NCBI GenBank assembly: GCA_951812305.1
Contig: CATOSB010000009.1
Location: forward strand, 27,744-91,743
Length of the DNA stretch: 64,000 nt
Direction: 5' to 3'
Origin: an uncultured Paracoccaceae bacterium
Lineage (GTDB): Bacteria > Pseudomonadota > Alphaproteobacteria > Rhodobacterales > Rhodobacteraceae
Shown here: positions 1-8,673 of the stretch, in pieces
How the letters are laid out: each line of letters opens with the position of its first letter
Position numbering within the stretch: position 1 is the first letter of the stretch
Made by a program: the position numbers and the translations under genes
The notes under the pieces: model-generated
What the model was told of the DNA's origin: nothing
The model's input: the letters and a program-made list of their open reading frames with translations, nothing else
Databases searched by the model: none

Positions 1-277
1 CCCCGGCACCGCCGCCGGACCGCGCGATCCACGCCATCGCCTCGCGCCCGACATTGTCCATGCGCAGCTCCGCGCGCGGTGCCCGCCCGGCCCGGTCGTC
101 GGCCATCTTTAGCCGCAGCGCGATGGCGGTATATGTCTGCCCCGCGATGTCGCGGTCCCCCGGCGACACCGCCAGGCGCAGGGGATCGTCAAGTGCCGGG
201 TGACAGATTTCCAGCGCCGGGACGATGTCCTCGGGCGCGAGTGCGCGCAGGGCGATATCGAAGCCGGGGGCGGGCAT
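1..277 (-). CDS. DUF1833-type phage tail protein (partial, runs off window)
   Basis: Start codon at 277 overlaps the stop of the upstream gene as TGATG; the 3' end lies beyond position 1, so about 92 residues are visible. The phrase ELRMDNVGREAMAWI resembles the conserved 'IDNVSREI' stretch of DUF1833 proteins, which in siphovirus-like phages follow the tape-measure gene and are thought to act at the tail tip. Last visible gene of the minus-strand late arm. Family assignment is from remembered sequence only. Confidence 0.6.
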   Translation of the reverse strand, partial: MPAPGFDIALRALAPEDIVPALEICHPALDDPLRLAVSPGDRDIAGQTYTAIALRLKMADDRAGRAPRAELRMDNVGREAMAWIARSGGGAG

Positions 278-642
278 CAGGCGGGCCCCTCCAGCGTCAG
301 GCGCAACTCCCAGCGGCGTTGACCTCCGGCGACACGGGCCCGGGCGGTGATGCCGCCGGCCCCGCCCCGGACACGGACGCGCAGGGATCCCGGCCCCAGC
401 GGATCGGGAAAGGCGAACCAGCGATGGGCATGGGCGTCGGCCCAGCCTGAAAACCGCTCCAGCGCGGCATCGCTGTCGAGATGTGCGAGGATGTCCCATG
501 TGCGCAGGCCCCGCCCCCGGCGGGCCTGGCGCACCGTGCCGTCCTCAAACGGCGTGCGCAGCACATCCTCCGCCCGGCCGATCTCGAACGCCTCGGCGTC
601 GATCCGGGCCTCGAAGGGCCAGAGAGGCAGCGGCGCGCTCAC
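277..642 (-). CDS. phage tail-associated protein, unnamed family
   Basis: 121 residues; ATG at 642 overlaps the tape-measure stop (639-641) as ATGA, so it is translationally coupled. I do not know its function; its place between tape measure and DUF1833 suggests a tail-tip or distal-tail role. It carries the phrase TPFEDGTVRQ. The isolated minus-strand gene at 17,074-17,493 carries TPFEDGHVRH in a similar context, so the two look like distant homologues and a second copy of this family sits in the early region. No signal peptide or membrane segment. Confidence 0.6.
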   Translation of the reverse strand: MSAPLPLWPFEARIDAEAFEIGRAEDVLRTPFEDGTVRQARRGRGLRTWDILAHLDSDAALERFSGWADAHAHRWFAFPDPLGPGSLRVRVRGGAGGITARARVAGGQRRWELRLTLEGPA

Positions 643-3600
643 CAGAAATCCCCCCGGCGTTTGCCGATCGCGCGGGACATGGTCTGGCTGATCGGCCCGC
701 CGGTCGCGTCGTCCTCGGTGATGATCCGGACGACCGCCCCCTCGATGTCGGGTTCAATAGCCGCCTCGCGTGGCCGCAGCGGCGGCCCGGAGCCCTGGTT
801 GTCGATATGGACGCGGAGTTGGCGAGGGCCGTCCGCCGCGCTGGCCAGCCGTTCCATGAGGGGCGTCAGGGAGGCCGCAAGCCGGTCGGCGATGTCCTGG
901 CCGGTCGCCGCCGCCGACACACCGACGGTCGGGGCGGCGGGCTCGTATATTTTCGGGATCGTGGCGGGGTCGATGGCAACACCGCCCGCATGAAACCGCG
1001 GCCGGTCCAGCGAGGCCAGCGCCGCCTCGATCGCGGCCGCCTGGGGCGCGGTCAGCACCGCCTCGCCGGCGGTGAGAAGGGCCGGCACCTCGCGGGACGA
1101 GGGACCATGGCGGGAAGACGCAGTCACGATCTCGCGGGCGCGGGTGAGCGCTGTCGCCCCGGCCACACCGCCGGAATGATAGAGTGCAGGCGTATCGGTG
1201 ACGACGCCGCCCACATGCCACGGCCGCGCGGTCGGTCGCGGAGATGTTGCCGGGGCGGCTCCGCCGCCGAATATCCCGCCAAGGACCTCGCTGAGCGCAT
1301 CCGCCAGCGGCCCGGTGATGCCCTGGCGGATGACAATGCGGGCGAGATCGGCCAGGATCGCATCGACCAGCCCGGAAAACTCAATCTTGCCGGTGGTGAC
1401 AAAGCCCACCAGCGCGTCCTCCATGCCCTTCAGGGCGCGCGTGGTGGCCTCGGCGATCTCGTCGCCGGCGTGGATCGCGTCCTCGGCATAGTCCCGCAAC
1501 GCCCCGGCCATGGCGGCGGCGCCCTGCGGGCCGAGGCGCAGCTCGCGATTGAGTTCCGCGGCCTCGGTTGCCGCCGCGATCAGCGCGGTCTCAAGCGCGC
1601 GGATCCCGGCGACCTGCGCGGCGGCGCCGGGTGCGTCGCCCACTTTGGCGATGGCCGCCTCGGCGAGATGTGCGGCCTCGGCCGCCGCAATGGCGCGGGC
1701 CTCCTCGACCTCGCCCAGGCCCTGCAGCGACACCCGGGCGCGCTCGGCGGTGCGGACATAACCCTCGAGCCGGCGCTCCAGCGTCGCGGTGGGATCGGCG
1801 CCGCGCCCGCCACCGCCGCGCCCGCCACCGCCGCGCCCGCCACCGCCGCGCCGGGCCTTGCGCAGTGCGGCCTCCGCGGCGGCGGTTTGCTGATTGAGGC
1901 GGGCCTCCTCGGCGGCTTCGTCGGCAGTGGTTTGCGCTGCAAGCCGCCGGTCCCGCAATATCTGTTGAATTATGCCGCTGTCCACGCCCTGGCCCCGGAG
2001 GCTGGCCTCCGCGGCGGCGATATTGCCCTCGGCGTCATGCAGCGCCTCCGCGCGGGCCCTCTGCACCGGCTGGCCTACGGTCGCGGCACGGATGCGCGCG
2101 ATCGCGAGGCCATGGCTTGCCCCGGCGGCGAGCCCATCGAGCGCGGCCAGGGCGCGTTCGAATTCTTCGGCCAGCGTGCGCGCCTGCTCGGACATCGTGT
2201 CGAGGCCCGGGTTGCGGCCATCGGTTGCGAGCAATTCACGCAGATGGCCCTCGAGATCCACCACGTCACCCAGCAGCTGATCGTTCTGGGCTTGCTGATC
2301 ATCCGTAAGGTCTGGGGCCGCATTGGCGGCGGCGCGGAGCGCATGGCGCAGCCTTGTGGCGGCCTCCTGCTGGGCCTTGATCCCGTCCGCGTCGCGGAGC
2401 GCCTCAAGCGCCGCGCCGACCTCTCTGACGGCGTCGACGCTCAGACCCGTCTTCGCGGCCAGCTTCTCAAAGCCCGCCTCCGCCAGATTCAGGCGCTCTG
2501 CGATCTTATCCCCGACAAAGTCGGAATTCGTTTGCAGGTCAAAGACGGCCAGCGCCAGCGCCTCTACGGAGACACCGGCGGCTTTCGCCTCGTCGGCAAT
2601 ATCCGCAAATCCGAACTGGTAGAGAACATCGCGCGGGTTGACCCGTGACCATGGCTGGATCGCAGCATTATACTTCCGGCCAAAAGCCTCCGCATCGCCG
2701 GCGTGGGCAACATGCTGCCGGAACGCTTCTGCAAACTCCAGCGCGGCTTTCTCCCCGGCGGCACGGGCGGAATATGCGGTCCTGTCGAGCGTCTTGGCGG
2801 CGAGATCGCCGGACAGAATGTCCTCGACCGCCTGCCGGGCGGCACGGGCGCTGGCGCGGCGTTCAATCTCCCGCTCGGCGGCGATGAGCGCGTAGACCCC
2901 GGCCGTCACTTCGCCGTATTTTTCGCGAATGGCGTCGAGATCGCCGCGCAGATCTTGCAGGCCGCGCAGCCGGTCGGTGCTGTCGGCCAGCCGGTCGGTG
3001 GCGTTGCCAGCCTCTTCGGCCGCCTCGCCGGCGCCGAAGAGATGCCCGGCCAGGGGGATGAGCACGGCCGAGGCGGTGCCGAGGACGACACCAAGAAGCC
3101 CGAACCCCGACAGCAACTGCGGCAACTGCTGGCTGAGCGCGCGGGAGGCCGCGGTGCCGGAGGCCATCTGCACCGCCACGTCCTGCACCTGGTAGCCGAC
3201 ATTGATCAGGGAGGCCCGGCTGGCCCCCATAGCCTGGCGATGGGCCAGGCCCGCCGCAGCCCCGGCCCGGGTGGCCCGGGTGAGCCGCTCCTGCGCGGTG
3301 GCGGCCTGCAATGCGGTCCGCGCGGCGCGCTGGGTGGCCATAACCGCGGAGGTCTCCGCCCGCGCCACACGCAGCGCCTCCCGTGCCGCGCGATCACGGT
3401 ACACGGCCAGCTTCAGCGCCGCTCGGGCGGCCTTGGTATCCGCCGCACTTACGCGCTCCCGCACTGCGCTCAACTCCCGCGCGGCGCGCGCCGCATGCTG
3501 CGCGGCTGTCGCCTGTCCGGCAGTGGCCGCCGCCCCGGCCCGGGTGGCCCGGGTGAGCCGCTCCTGTGCGGTGGCGGCGCCGCGGGCGGCGGTGGTGCTG

Positions 3601-3755
3601 CGGGCGATGCCCGAGGCAGCCTGCTCATAGCCCCGCCCCGCGGTTCGCGCGGTGGTGCCGGCCTGCCCGGTCTCCGCGCGCAAGCGGCGCAATTCGGCGC
3701 GTGCCTGATCCAGATCGGCGCGGATCCGCAGGGCGAGGTCCAGATCGCCACTCAT
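639..3755 (-). CDS. tail tape measure protein
   Basis: 1,038 residues, rich in Ala, Arg and Glu with long coiled-coil stretches, one hydrophobic segment (about residues 213-236) and a Gly-Arg-Gly-rich linker near residue 640. This is the usual build of tape measure proteins, which set tail length and are ejected ahead of the DNA. It is the longest gene of the minus late arm and directly follows the frameshifted chaperone pair, the standard position. An 18-residue phrase (AATAQERLTRATRAGAAA) occurs twice, at about residues 60 and 151. It starts 7 bp after the chaperone stop. The long plus-strand ORFs opposite it are GC-driven shadows. Confidence 0.9.
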   Translation of the reverse strand: MSGDLDLALRIRADLDQARAELRRLRAETGQAGTTARTAGRGYEQAASGIARSTTAARGAATAQERLTRATRAGAAATAGQATAAQHAARAARELSAVRERVSAADTKAARAALKLAVYRDRAAREALRVARAETSAVMATQRAARTALQAATAQERLTRATRAGAAAGLAHRQAMGASRASLINVGYQVQDVAVQMASGTAASRALSQQLPQLLSGFGLLGVVLGTASAVLIPLAGHLFGAGEAAEEAGNATDRLADSTDRLRGLQDLRGDLDAIREKYGEVTAGVYALIAAEREIERRASARAARQAVEDILSGDLAAKTLDRTAYSARAAGEKAALEFAEAFRQHVAHAGDAEAFGRKYNAAIQPWSRVNPRDVLYQFGFADIADEAKAAGVSVEALALAVFDLQTNSDFVGDKIAERLNLAEAGFEKLAAKTGLSVDAVREVGAALEALRDADGIKAQQEAATRLRHALRAAANAAPDLTDDQQAQNDQLLGDVVDLEGHLRELLATDGRNPGLDTMSEQARTLAEEFERALAALDGLAAGASHGLAIARIRAATVGQPVQRARAEALHDAEGNIAAAEASLRGQGVDSGIIQQILRDRRLAAQTTADEAAEEARLNQQTAAAEAALRKARRGGGGRGGGGRGGGGRGADPTATLERRLEGYVRTAERARVSLQGLGEVEEARAIAAAEAAHLAEAAIAKVGDAPGAAAQVAGIRALETALIAAATEAAELNRELRLGPQGAAAMAGALRDYAEDAIHAGDEIAEATTRALKGMEDALVGFVTTGKIEFSGLVDAILADLARIVIRQGITGPLADALSEVLGGIFGGGAAPATSPRPTARPWHVGGVVTDTPALYHSGGVAGATALTRAREIVTASSRHGPSSREVPALLTAGEAVLTAPQAAAIEAALASLDRPRFHAGGVAIDPATIPKIYEPAAPTVGVSAAATGQDIADRLAASLTPLMERLASAADGPRQLRVHIDNQGSGPPLRPREAAIEPDIEGAVVRIITEDDATGGPISQTMSRAIGKRRGDFW
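1799..1853 (-). repeat. 15-bp tandem repeat coding a Gly-Arg linker in the tape measure gene
   Basis: A 15-bp unit (plus strand CCGCGCCCGCCACCG) is repeated about three times and encodes GRGGG units near residue 640 of the tape measure protein. Copy number of such arrays can change by slippage, which would alter linker length in 5-residue steps. Confidence 0.8.
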
Positions 3756-3762
3756 GCCGGCG

Positions 3763-3990
3763 TCACCGTGTCAGCAGGCCTGCCGCCAGCGCCGTGGCAA
3801 GGGTCTGCGCCTCGCGGGCGCGCCGGGTCTCGCCGGCCTGCCACAGGAGCATGATCTGCCGCCATGTCAATGTGTCCGGGAGGGATCGGATGTCTCCGTG
3901 CCCCTCGGCGGCAAGGGTTGCGAGGATGTCTGCGAGGCCGACAGGCGTGCCATCCATCCCGGCCCGGCCTCGGCCACGATGTGGCGCACG
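3763..3990 (-). CDS. T-type extension of tail assembly chaperone, read by -1 frameshift
   Basis: This frame is entered from the G-type gene by a -1 shift at the heptamer at 3990-3996, giving a predicted fusion of about 219 residues (144 from G, 75 from here). The extension is helical and charged (for example TWRQIMLLWQAGETRR), as in lambda-type G/GT chaperones, which coat the tape measure protein during tail assembly. An internal ATG near 3957 could allow separate translation, but lambda-type logic and the in-frame slip site favour the fusion. It stops 7 bp before the tape measure start. Confidence 0.7.
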   Translation of the reverse strand, partial: RAPHRGRGRAGMDGTPVGLADILATLAAEGHGDIRSLPDTLTWRQIMLLWQAGETRRAREAQTLATALAAGLLTR

Positions 3991-4421
3991 AAAAAACCCA
4001 TGTTCGCCTGCCAGAGCGCGCCCGAAACCTTTGCCGCATCCGCGTCCCGGAGCCGGGCCAGCCAGTCCACCTCGCGCCCGCAAGCGCGGGCCGCAATCTC
4101 CAGCCAGAGATCGCCATGAGCGGCAAGCGCCGCCTCTACCACGCCGCCCGAAGGCTCGGCCTCGTCGCCCACTTGTGCCGCCAGGTCGGCAATCAGCGGC
4201 CCGGCCAGCGCGCGGATCTCGAGCCCCTCGCGGAACCGGAACTCGCGCACCGTGATCTGCACCGGTTTCCCGGTGTCCGGATCGGCCACCTCGAGCGCGA
4301 TATCGGGATCGAGGATCTCGAGCGCCTTGGCATCGGATGCCGGGGCGGGCTTTGGTGTGATGTTTCGTGCTTTTCGGGGTTTTCGGGGTTTTGCGGGTTT
4401 ACGTGCCAAGGGGCTCTCCAT
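3867..4421 (-). CDS. tail assembly chaperone, G-type
   Basis: 184 residues in the zero frame. The N-terminus is Lys/Pro rich, followed by a compact acidic region (residues about 35-140). It lies between the tail tube and tape measure genes, the fixed position of tail assembly chaperones. ATG at 4421 lies inside the end of the tube gene (23-bp overlap) and has no obvious Shine-Dalgarno, suggesting coupled translation. The shift site at codon 144 yields the longer GT form. Confidence 0.7.
   Translation of the reverse strand: MESPLARKPAKPRKPRKARNITPKPAPASDAKALEILDPDIALEVADPDTGKPVQITVREFRFREGLEIRALAGPLIADLAAQVGDEAEPSGGVVEAALAAHGDLWLEIAARACGREVDWLARLRDADAAKVSGALWQANMGFFVRHIVAEAGPGWMARLSASQTSSQPLPPRGTETSDPSRTH
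3990..3996 (-). promoter_or_regulatory. -1 programmed frameshift site TTTTTTC
   Basis: Read on the minus strand the heptamer is T TTT TTC in the G frame (codons GGT TTT TTC), matching the X XXY YYZ rule exactly. A -1 slip there enters the downstream open frame that ends at 3763. The zero frame continues to a stop at 3867. Location, frame relation and sequence together make programmed frameshifting likely; the efficiency cannot be read from sequence. Confidence 0.75.
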
Positions 4422-5187
4422 CGACGATGAGGGCGGCGCCGCAATCCGCCGGCTGGAGGATGAGCGCGGCGATCTGCAGTCCCTGGATATCCTGACCGAT
4501 GAGCGACAGATCGCCGGCGGGGCGCAGCGAGACGAGCGGCGCGTAGTAATGCCGCCCATGGCTGTCAGGGACGATATCGGGCGAGAGCTCGATATAGCGC
4601 AGCGCGCCGCGCACCGGTTGCGGGTGGTCGATCGCCAGGCGCTCGCCTTTGGTCACGGTGTAGCTGGCATAGAGCGTATCGCCGTTTGCGGCACCGCCGT
4701 CGGATTGCAGGAGCCGGAGGCGGCCGTGACTCTCCTCGGCGCGGTAATGGGTGCCGACCGCCAGCTTGGTGCCGGCCTTGTTTTTCGCCTTGTAGACCAC
4801 CAGATCCTTGACCTTGCGTCCGCGCGCGCCTGGCAGGCCGTAGCAGGGCCCGGTCTCGATCGCGGCCACGGCGATCTCGTCATCCTTGACCGCCTCCTCC
4901 GGGCGCGGCAGGGCGGCGTCCGAGCCGAGAAAGGCGGCAAGGTTGGCGAGCGACATGTCGTTCAAGGTCATCGTGATGGTGCGGGTGACCGAGCGGACGG
5001 CATCGACCAGCGTGCGCGGCGGGCCCGAGGAGGATTGCACCGTGACGCGCTCCTCCTGAATGGCGAGCGTGGCCTGGCTGACATGGCCGAGATGGCGCTC
5101 CGCGCCCAGGGCCCCGCCGGGTTCAAGGGGCGCGAAATATAAATCTCCCGCCCCGACGATGATGTTGTCTCGATGATTGCTGATCAT
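4399..5187 (-). CDS. phage tail tube protein
   Basis: 262 residues; ATG at 5187 is preceded on the minus strand by AGAGGA at suitable spacing. It is a beta-rich sequence without membrane segments, located after the terminator-like gene and before the chaperones, where tail tube (major tail) genes lie in Mu-like siphophages. Assignment rests mainly on position and general character. Confidence 0.7.
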   Translation of the reverse strand: MISNHRDNIIVGAGDLYFAPLEPGGALGAERHLGHVSQATLAIQEERVTVQSSSGPPRTLVDAVRSVTRTITMTLNDMSLANLAAFLGSDAALPRPEEAVKDDEIAVAAIETGPCYGLPGARGRKVKDLVVYKAKNKAGTKLAVGTHYRAEESHGRLRLLQSDGGAANGDTLYASYTVTKGERLAIDHPQPVRGALRYIELSPDIVPDSHGRHYYAPLVSLRPAGDLSLIGQDIQGLQIAALILQPADCGAALIVDGEPLGT

Positions 5188-5696
5188 AATGTATCCTCTG
5201 GTGGCTGGGCATGTATCCAGTATTTGGCCGCCCATTCGTCCTGCCAGACCACGCGTCCGGCCTCGATCTCCAGCAAACGCCCGGAGACCAGCGCCAGCGG
5301 GGCCGGGCGGCCCGGAACACCGGCGCAGGGGTCGGGGCACCAGCCGAGAAGCCGCCTGCGCACCGGGCCCAGAAGCTCCGCCAGGCGGCCCCGGGATCGG
5401 GTCTTCCTGCCGCGCGGATCGTCCGGGGCGGCGATCAGGATCGTGGTGGCGATGGTCAGCGTGACCTCTTGCAGCGCGCCGGCCCGGCCGGTGCGGTTGG
5501 GTCCGGCGGAAAACGCCGCCGGCACCACCGCCAGGACGGGTGGTTTGAGCGTGGTCTCGGCCGCCGCATCCAGCAAGCCGATCACGCGGCGAAACGGACG
5601 GCCGGGACCGGCGAGCGGTGCCAGATGCTCGGTCAGCGCATCGCAGATCAGCAGGCCCGGATCGGGTGCGGTGTGGGGTGTCTCCAGCCGGGTCAT
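5184..5696 (-). CDS. Mu Gp37-like protein, probable tail terminator
   Basis: 170 residues; the stop overlaps the tail tube start by 4 bp and its ATG (5696) overlaps the upstream stop. The order virion morphogenesis, this gene, tail tube matches the Gp37 slot of Mu-like phages, where the product is thought to cap the tail or join it to the head. The N-terminal part (ICDALTEHLAPLAGPGRPFRR) fits that family loosely. No catalytic motif seen. Confidence 0.5.
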   Translation of the reverse strand: MTRLETPHTAPDPGLLICDALTEHLAPLAGPGRPFRRVIGLLDAAAETTLKPPVLAVVPAAFSAGPNRTGRAGALQEVTLTIATTILIAAPDDPRGRKTRSRGRLAELLGPVRRRLLGWCPDPCAGVPGRPAPLALVSGRLLEIEAGRVVWQDEWAAKYWIHAQPPEDTL

Positions 5697-6286
5697 GACG
5701 TGGCTCCTGCGGCCCGGCTGATCGCACGCGCCGCAATCTCCAGCACCGCATCGCGATCAGACGCATCAAGCCCCAGGAAGGGCCGGGCCGGCATGGCGAT
5801 CTCGCGGGCGCCGATTTCGGCGAATGCCACACGTACCGTGCCCGCCTTGCGCGCCCGGGTACTCTTGCGCGAGGCAAAGCGCATCACATAGGCACCCGAG
5901 GCGGTCTTCACGCGGCGGAAGGCCAGCGTCTGGCGGCGGGCCTTCTGTTTGATGGTGCCGCCGAACTGGTGGATCGCGGCATAGATGACATTGGTGCCGA
6001 CATCGACGCCGGTCGCGTCGACGCGGTGGGTGACCGACGATCCCAGACGCCCGGATTTGACAAGTGTCTGCCCGCCGTCCCGACCGGCGCGTTTCGAGGG
6101 TGGCCATTTTTTGCCATCCGGGCCGGTCCCGGTCTCAAAGCGCCGCGCGACCGTCGCCACGAGCATGGCGCCGATCTCGTCAAAGACCGCGCGCGGGTCC
6201 TCCGCGACGCGCTCCATCCGCGTGAGCGCCCCCCGGACCTCCGCATCGTCCCACTCCAGATCGATCCTGACGCCGGCACCGGCCAT
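5693..6286 (-). CDS. phage virion morphogenesis protein (Mu gpG / tail-completion type)
   Basis: 197 residues from ATG at 6286, chosen because it lies one base after the stop of the previous gene; an upstream ATG at 6310 is possible but overlaps more. Typical features of the virion morphogenesis family are visible: KWPPSKRAGRDGG, LVKSGRLGSSVTHRV and VIYAAIHQFGGTIK. Such proteins join head and tail. Basic overall. Confidence 0.85.
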   Translation of the reverse strand: MAGAGVRIDLEWDDAEVRGALTRMERVAEDPRAVFDEIGAMLVATVARRFETGTGPDGKKWPPSKRAGRDGGQTLVKSGRLGSSVTHRVDATGVDVGTNVIYAAIHQFGGTIKQKARRQTLAFRRVKTASGAYVMRFASRKSTRARKAGTVRVAFAEIGAREIAMPARPFLGLDASDRDAVLEIAARAISRAAGATS

Positions 6287-6287
6287 G

Positions 6288-6737
6288 TCAGCACTCCCCC
6301 GGTGCGCCACGGCCCAGGGCGACGGCGATCACCGCAGACGGCCCCCGCACAGAGATCAGCGTCTCCTCGCGGCGCGCCACGATGGAACTGGCGGCGTCAA
6401 GCAGCGCGCTCTTGCCATCGACCAACCCGCGCAGCGCCGAGCGCGCCGCGCGGGCGCGGGCGATCACGCCTTCGGGCGGTGCCTCGTCATAGAGCCTGAG
6501 CCGCGCCAGATCGCAGGCCGCCGCGGTCAGCGCCGGCCAGGGGCCGGGGCCTTCCAGCGGCAGATCCCAGGCCCGCGCCAGGGCCGCGTCGATCTCGGCG
6601 GAGACATCCGCCAGGACCGCGTCAATGCGGCCCGGATCGTCGCGCCCGTCCATGTCCTCGTCAGCCAGATCGCCGATCTCGCAAGACCCGAAGCGCGCCA
6701 CCAGATCGGCGCGGGTCGCGTAACGGGTCGGCCTCAT
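6288..6737 (-). CDS. DUF1320 family protein (Mu Gp36-like)
   Basis: 149 residues. The N-terminus YATRADLVARFGSCEIGDLA is the characteristic opening of DUF1320/Gp36 proteins, followed by a helical region with AEIDAALARAWDLPL. These are head-tail connector or head-completion proteins next to the capsid gene in Mu-like phages. It overlaps the next upstream gene by 4 bp. Confidence 0.85.
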   Translation of the reverse strand: MRPTRYATRADLVARFGSCEIGDLADEDMDGRDDPGRIDAVLADVSAEIDAALARAWDLPLEGPGPWPALTAAACDLARLRLYDEAPPEGVIARARAARSALRGLVDGKSALLDAASSIVARREETLISVRGPSAVIAVALGRGAPGEC

Positions 6738-6952
6738 ACCTCATCCTCTGCCTCGGCGGGAACCGCCGCGCCGTCGGCGATCAGGCCGTCGGCGATGCCC
6801 GGCACCATGTCCAGAATGGCTCCGGTCTCATGGCGGACCCGGTCGATCTGCACCGGCGTGGTCAGCCGGACGCGGACCGTTTTGTCAGTCCCGGCACCCG
6901 GAGGATCCTTCGCGGGGGTCGTCGTCTGTTTGGCCGGTTTCCGCTGCGTCAT
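6734..6952 (-). CDS. small Mu gp35-like protein
   Basis: 72 residues with a Lys/Thr/Pro-rich N-terminus and the core TVRVRLTTPVQIDRVRHETG, resembling the FluMu gp35 N-terminal type small protein between capsid and DUF1320. Function unknown. Overlaps the downstream gene start by 4 bp. Confidence 0.55.
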   Translation of the reverse strand: MTQRKPAKQTTTPAKDPPGAGTDKTVRVRLTTPVQIDRVRHETGAILDMVPGIADGLIADGAAVPAEAEDEV

Positions 6953-6967
6953 CTCTCACCCCACCCG

Positions 6968-7921
6968 TTACGCCACGGCGTCTTTGATAAGATAGCCGGC
7001 CGCAGGGGCCAGAATCCGCTCCTCGCAGCTGTCGACCACGCGGATGCGGTGCAGCCCGCGTGCGCCGCGCGCACCCTCGAATCGGGAATAGACCTCAAGA
7101 CCACGATAGCCCGCGGTCACACCCAGTTGCGGTGCGCCCATGGGATCAGGCGCGGGCGACCGGCGATAGAGCAGCGCCGACTTGCCCCAGATGCGGGCGA
7201 GCGTTGGCGGCTGGCCTTGCGCGGCGGTGTTGATCCGGCTCTGTCCGACGACGATGTCCTCAAGTTCGAAGAGATCGGCAATGGCGCGCCGCGCGGCGAT
7301 GGCGACATCGCCCGAGGTCGCGTTGACCGCCTTGGCGATCTTCTTGTGCGATCTGAGCTTCAGCCAGACCGAAGAACCCATGGCAAGATGCGTGGGCGCC
7401 ACGATCATCGCGTCGATCGCCTTGAGAATATCATCGACCGGATCGGAATGGGCGTGGTCAGCCGACCACTGGTCGTTGACCCCCAGCGTCACCTTGTTGG
7501 TGTCGGCATATGTGGCGGCGTTCAGGACGAGATCGGCCACGCGCTTCTCGCGCCCGATGGCCAGAAGGTCGGTCAGTGTCATCACCGAGCGGTCGCGCGG
7601 GTCGGAGACGCCGGGGGGTATGTTGCGGATGTCATCGTCCGGAATGAGGTCCTGCAGACCGTAATCGGTGACCATGCCGGCCATCTCGGTCGCACTCAGG
7701 TGTACGGTCGTGGGGTCCGAGCGCCGCCCGATCCGCGTGTCGGGAAGCGTGTAGCTTTCGGCCAGCGGATAAGCGGTGTAGCGGTAGGTCCGCAAGGGCA
7801 CCGTGACACGCGGCAGCACCAGATCGGCGATGTAGGCCGGGTTGCGGTACCCTATCGCAATGCCGGTGCGCGTCTCGTCGACCGGATAGGCCGAGCCGGG
7901 ATGGGGGATTGGGTCGGGCAT
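6968..7921 (-). CDS. major capsid protein
   Basis: 317 residues; ATG at 7921 follows AGGAGA on the minus strand. It lies directly after the decoration protein and before gp35/gp36-like genes. Its length and beta/alpha character, with phrases such as VLPRVTVPLRTYRY and GREKRVADLVLNA, fit HK97-fold capsids of Rhodobacterales Mu-like phages. No separate prohead-cleavage site can be identified by eye. Confidence 0.8.
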   Translation of the reverse strand: MPDPIPHPGSAYPVDETRTGIAIGYRNPAYIADLVLPRVTVPLRTYRYTAYPLAESYTLPDTRIGRRSDPTTVHLSATEMAGMVTDYGLQDLIPDDDIRNIPPGVSDPRDRSVMTLTDLLAIGREKRVADLVLNAATYADTNKVTLGVNDQWSADHAHSDPVDDILKAIDAMIVAPTHLAMGSSVWLKLRSHKKIAKAVNATSGDVAIAARRAIADLFELEDIVVGQSRINTAAQGQPPTLARIWGKSALLYRRSPAPDPMGAPQLGVTAGYRGLEVYSRFEGARGARGLHRIRVVDSCEERILAPAAGYLIKDAVA

Positions 7922-7932
7922 CTGCTGTCTCC

Positions 7933-8673
7933 TCAGATCCGTTGCGGTGCGACCAGCACCTGGATGATGGCACCGTCCGCGCCCGCGGTGAGGGCGATGC
8001 CGACAACGAAGTCTTTCGCGGTTGTGGTTGCGACCGCCTTGCCGTCGGCATCGGCCTTTAGGCTGGCACCGCGCGCGACCGCACCGCCCGCCTCGCAGAG
8101 GGCGGTCCCGGCGAGGTGGACATCCACCGTCGCGCCGGACGCTGTGTTGACCTCGGAGGAGATGCCGATCGGGCGCTCGGCGATCGTGGTATCGCTGCTG
8201 GCGTCGGCCTGGATCACCGCACCATCGGCGGTGCCGATCTGCACGATGCGTCGCGCCGCGATGGGCCCGCCGGCCGTAAACGCGCGCGCCATCATGTAGA
8301 TGCGCTGCGGTGCGATCAGCACCGGGATGATGTCGCCGTCCGCCGCGGCGGAGGTCAGGGCAATGCCGACCACAAAATCGTTCCCGGTTTCGGTTGCGAC
8401 CGCCTTGCCGCTGGCATCGGCCTTGACCGACGCGCCGCGCGTGACCGCACCGCCCGCCACGCAGAGGGCAATGCCGGCGAGGTGGACATCCACCGTCGCG
8501 CCGGACGCTGTGTTGACCTCGGAGGAGATGCCGATCGGGCGCTCGGCGATCGTGGTATCGCTGTCGGCGTCGGCCTGGATCACAGCGCCGTCGGCGGTAC
8601 CGATCTGCACGATGCGTCGTGCCTTGATGGTGCCGCCCGCCAGAAAGGCGCGGGTAAGTGTTGGGTTATGCAT
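7933..8673 (-). CDS. DUF2190 capsid decoration protein, two tandem domains
   Basis: 246 residues made of two near-identical halves (about residues 1-123 and 124-246): both contain ARRIVQIGTADGAVIQADA, TTIAERPIGISSEVNTA and SGATVDVHLAG, and both end in IAPQRI or VAPQRI. DUF2190 proteins usually have one such unit of about 110 residues and cement the capsid at the threefold or quasi-threefold sites. The DNA of the two halves is also closely similar, so the duplication looks recent. ATG at 8673 overlaps the I-gene end. Confidence 0.8.
   Translation of the reverse strand: MHNPTLTRAFLAGGTIKARRIVQIGTADGAVIQADADSDTTIAERPIGISSEVNTASGATVDVHLAGIALCVAGGAVTRGASVKADASGKAVATETGNDFVVGIALTSAAADGDIIPVLIAPQRIYMMARAFTAGGPIAARRIVQIGTADGAVIQADASSDTTIAERPIGISSEVNTASGATVDVHLAGTALCEAGGAVARGASLKADADGKAVATTTAKDFVVGIALTAGADGAIIQVLVAPQRI

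Noticed and set aside
1799..1853. Short tandem repeat as a CRISPR-like or regulatory array
   Set aside because: Units are contiguous 15-mers in frame within the tape measure gene, without spacers; they encode a Gly-rich linker.
483..2648. Long plus-strand open frame (721 codons) opposite the tape measure gene
   Set aside because: High GC on the third codon position of the true minus-strand gene keeps antisense frames open; the product has biased composition (Arg/Gly/Ala), no ribosome site, and the tape measure assignment on the other strand is strong.
2703..3854. Second plus-strand frame (383 codons) opposite the tape measure N-terminus
   Set aside because: Same GC-shadow effect; no family features.
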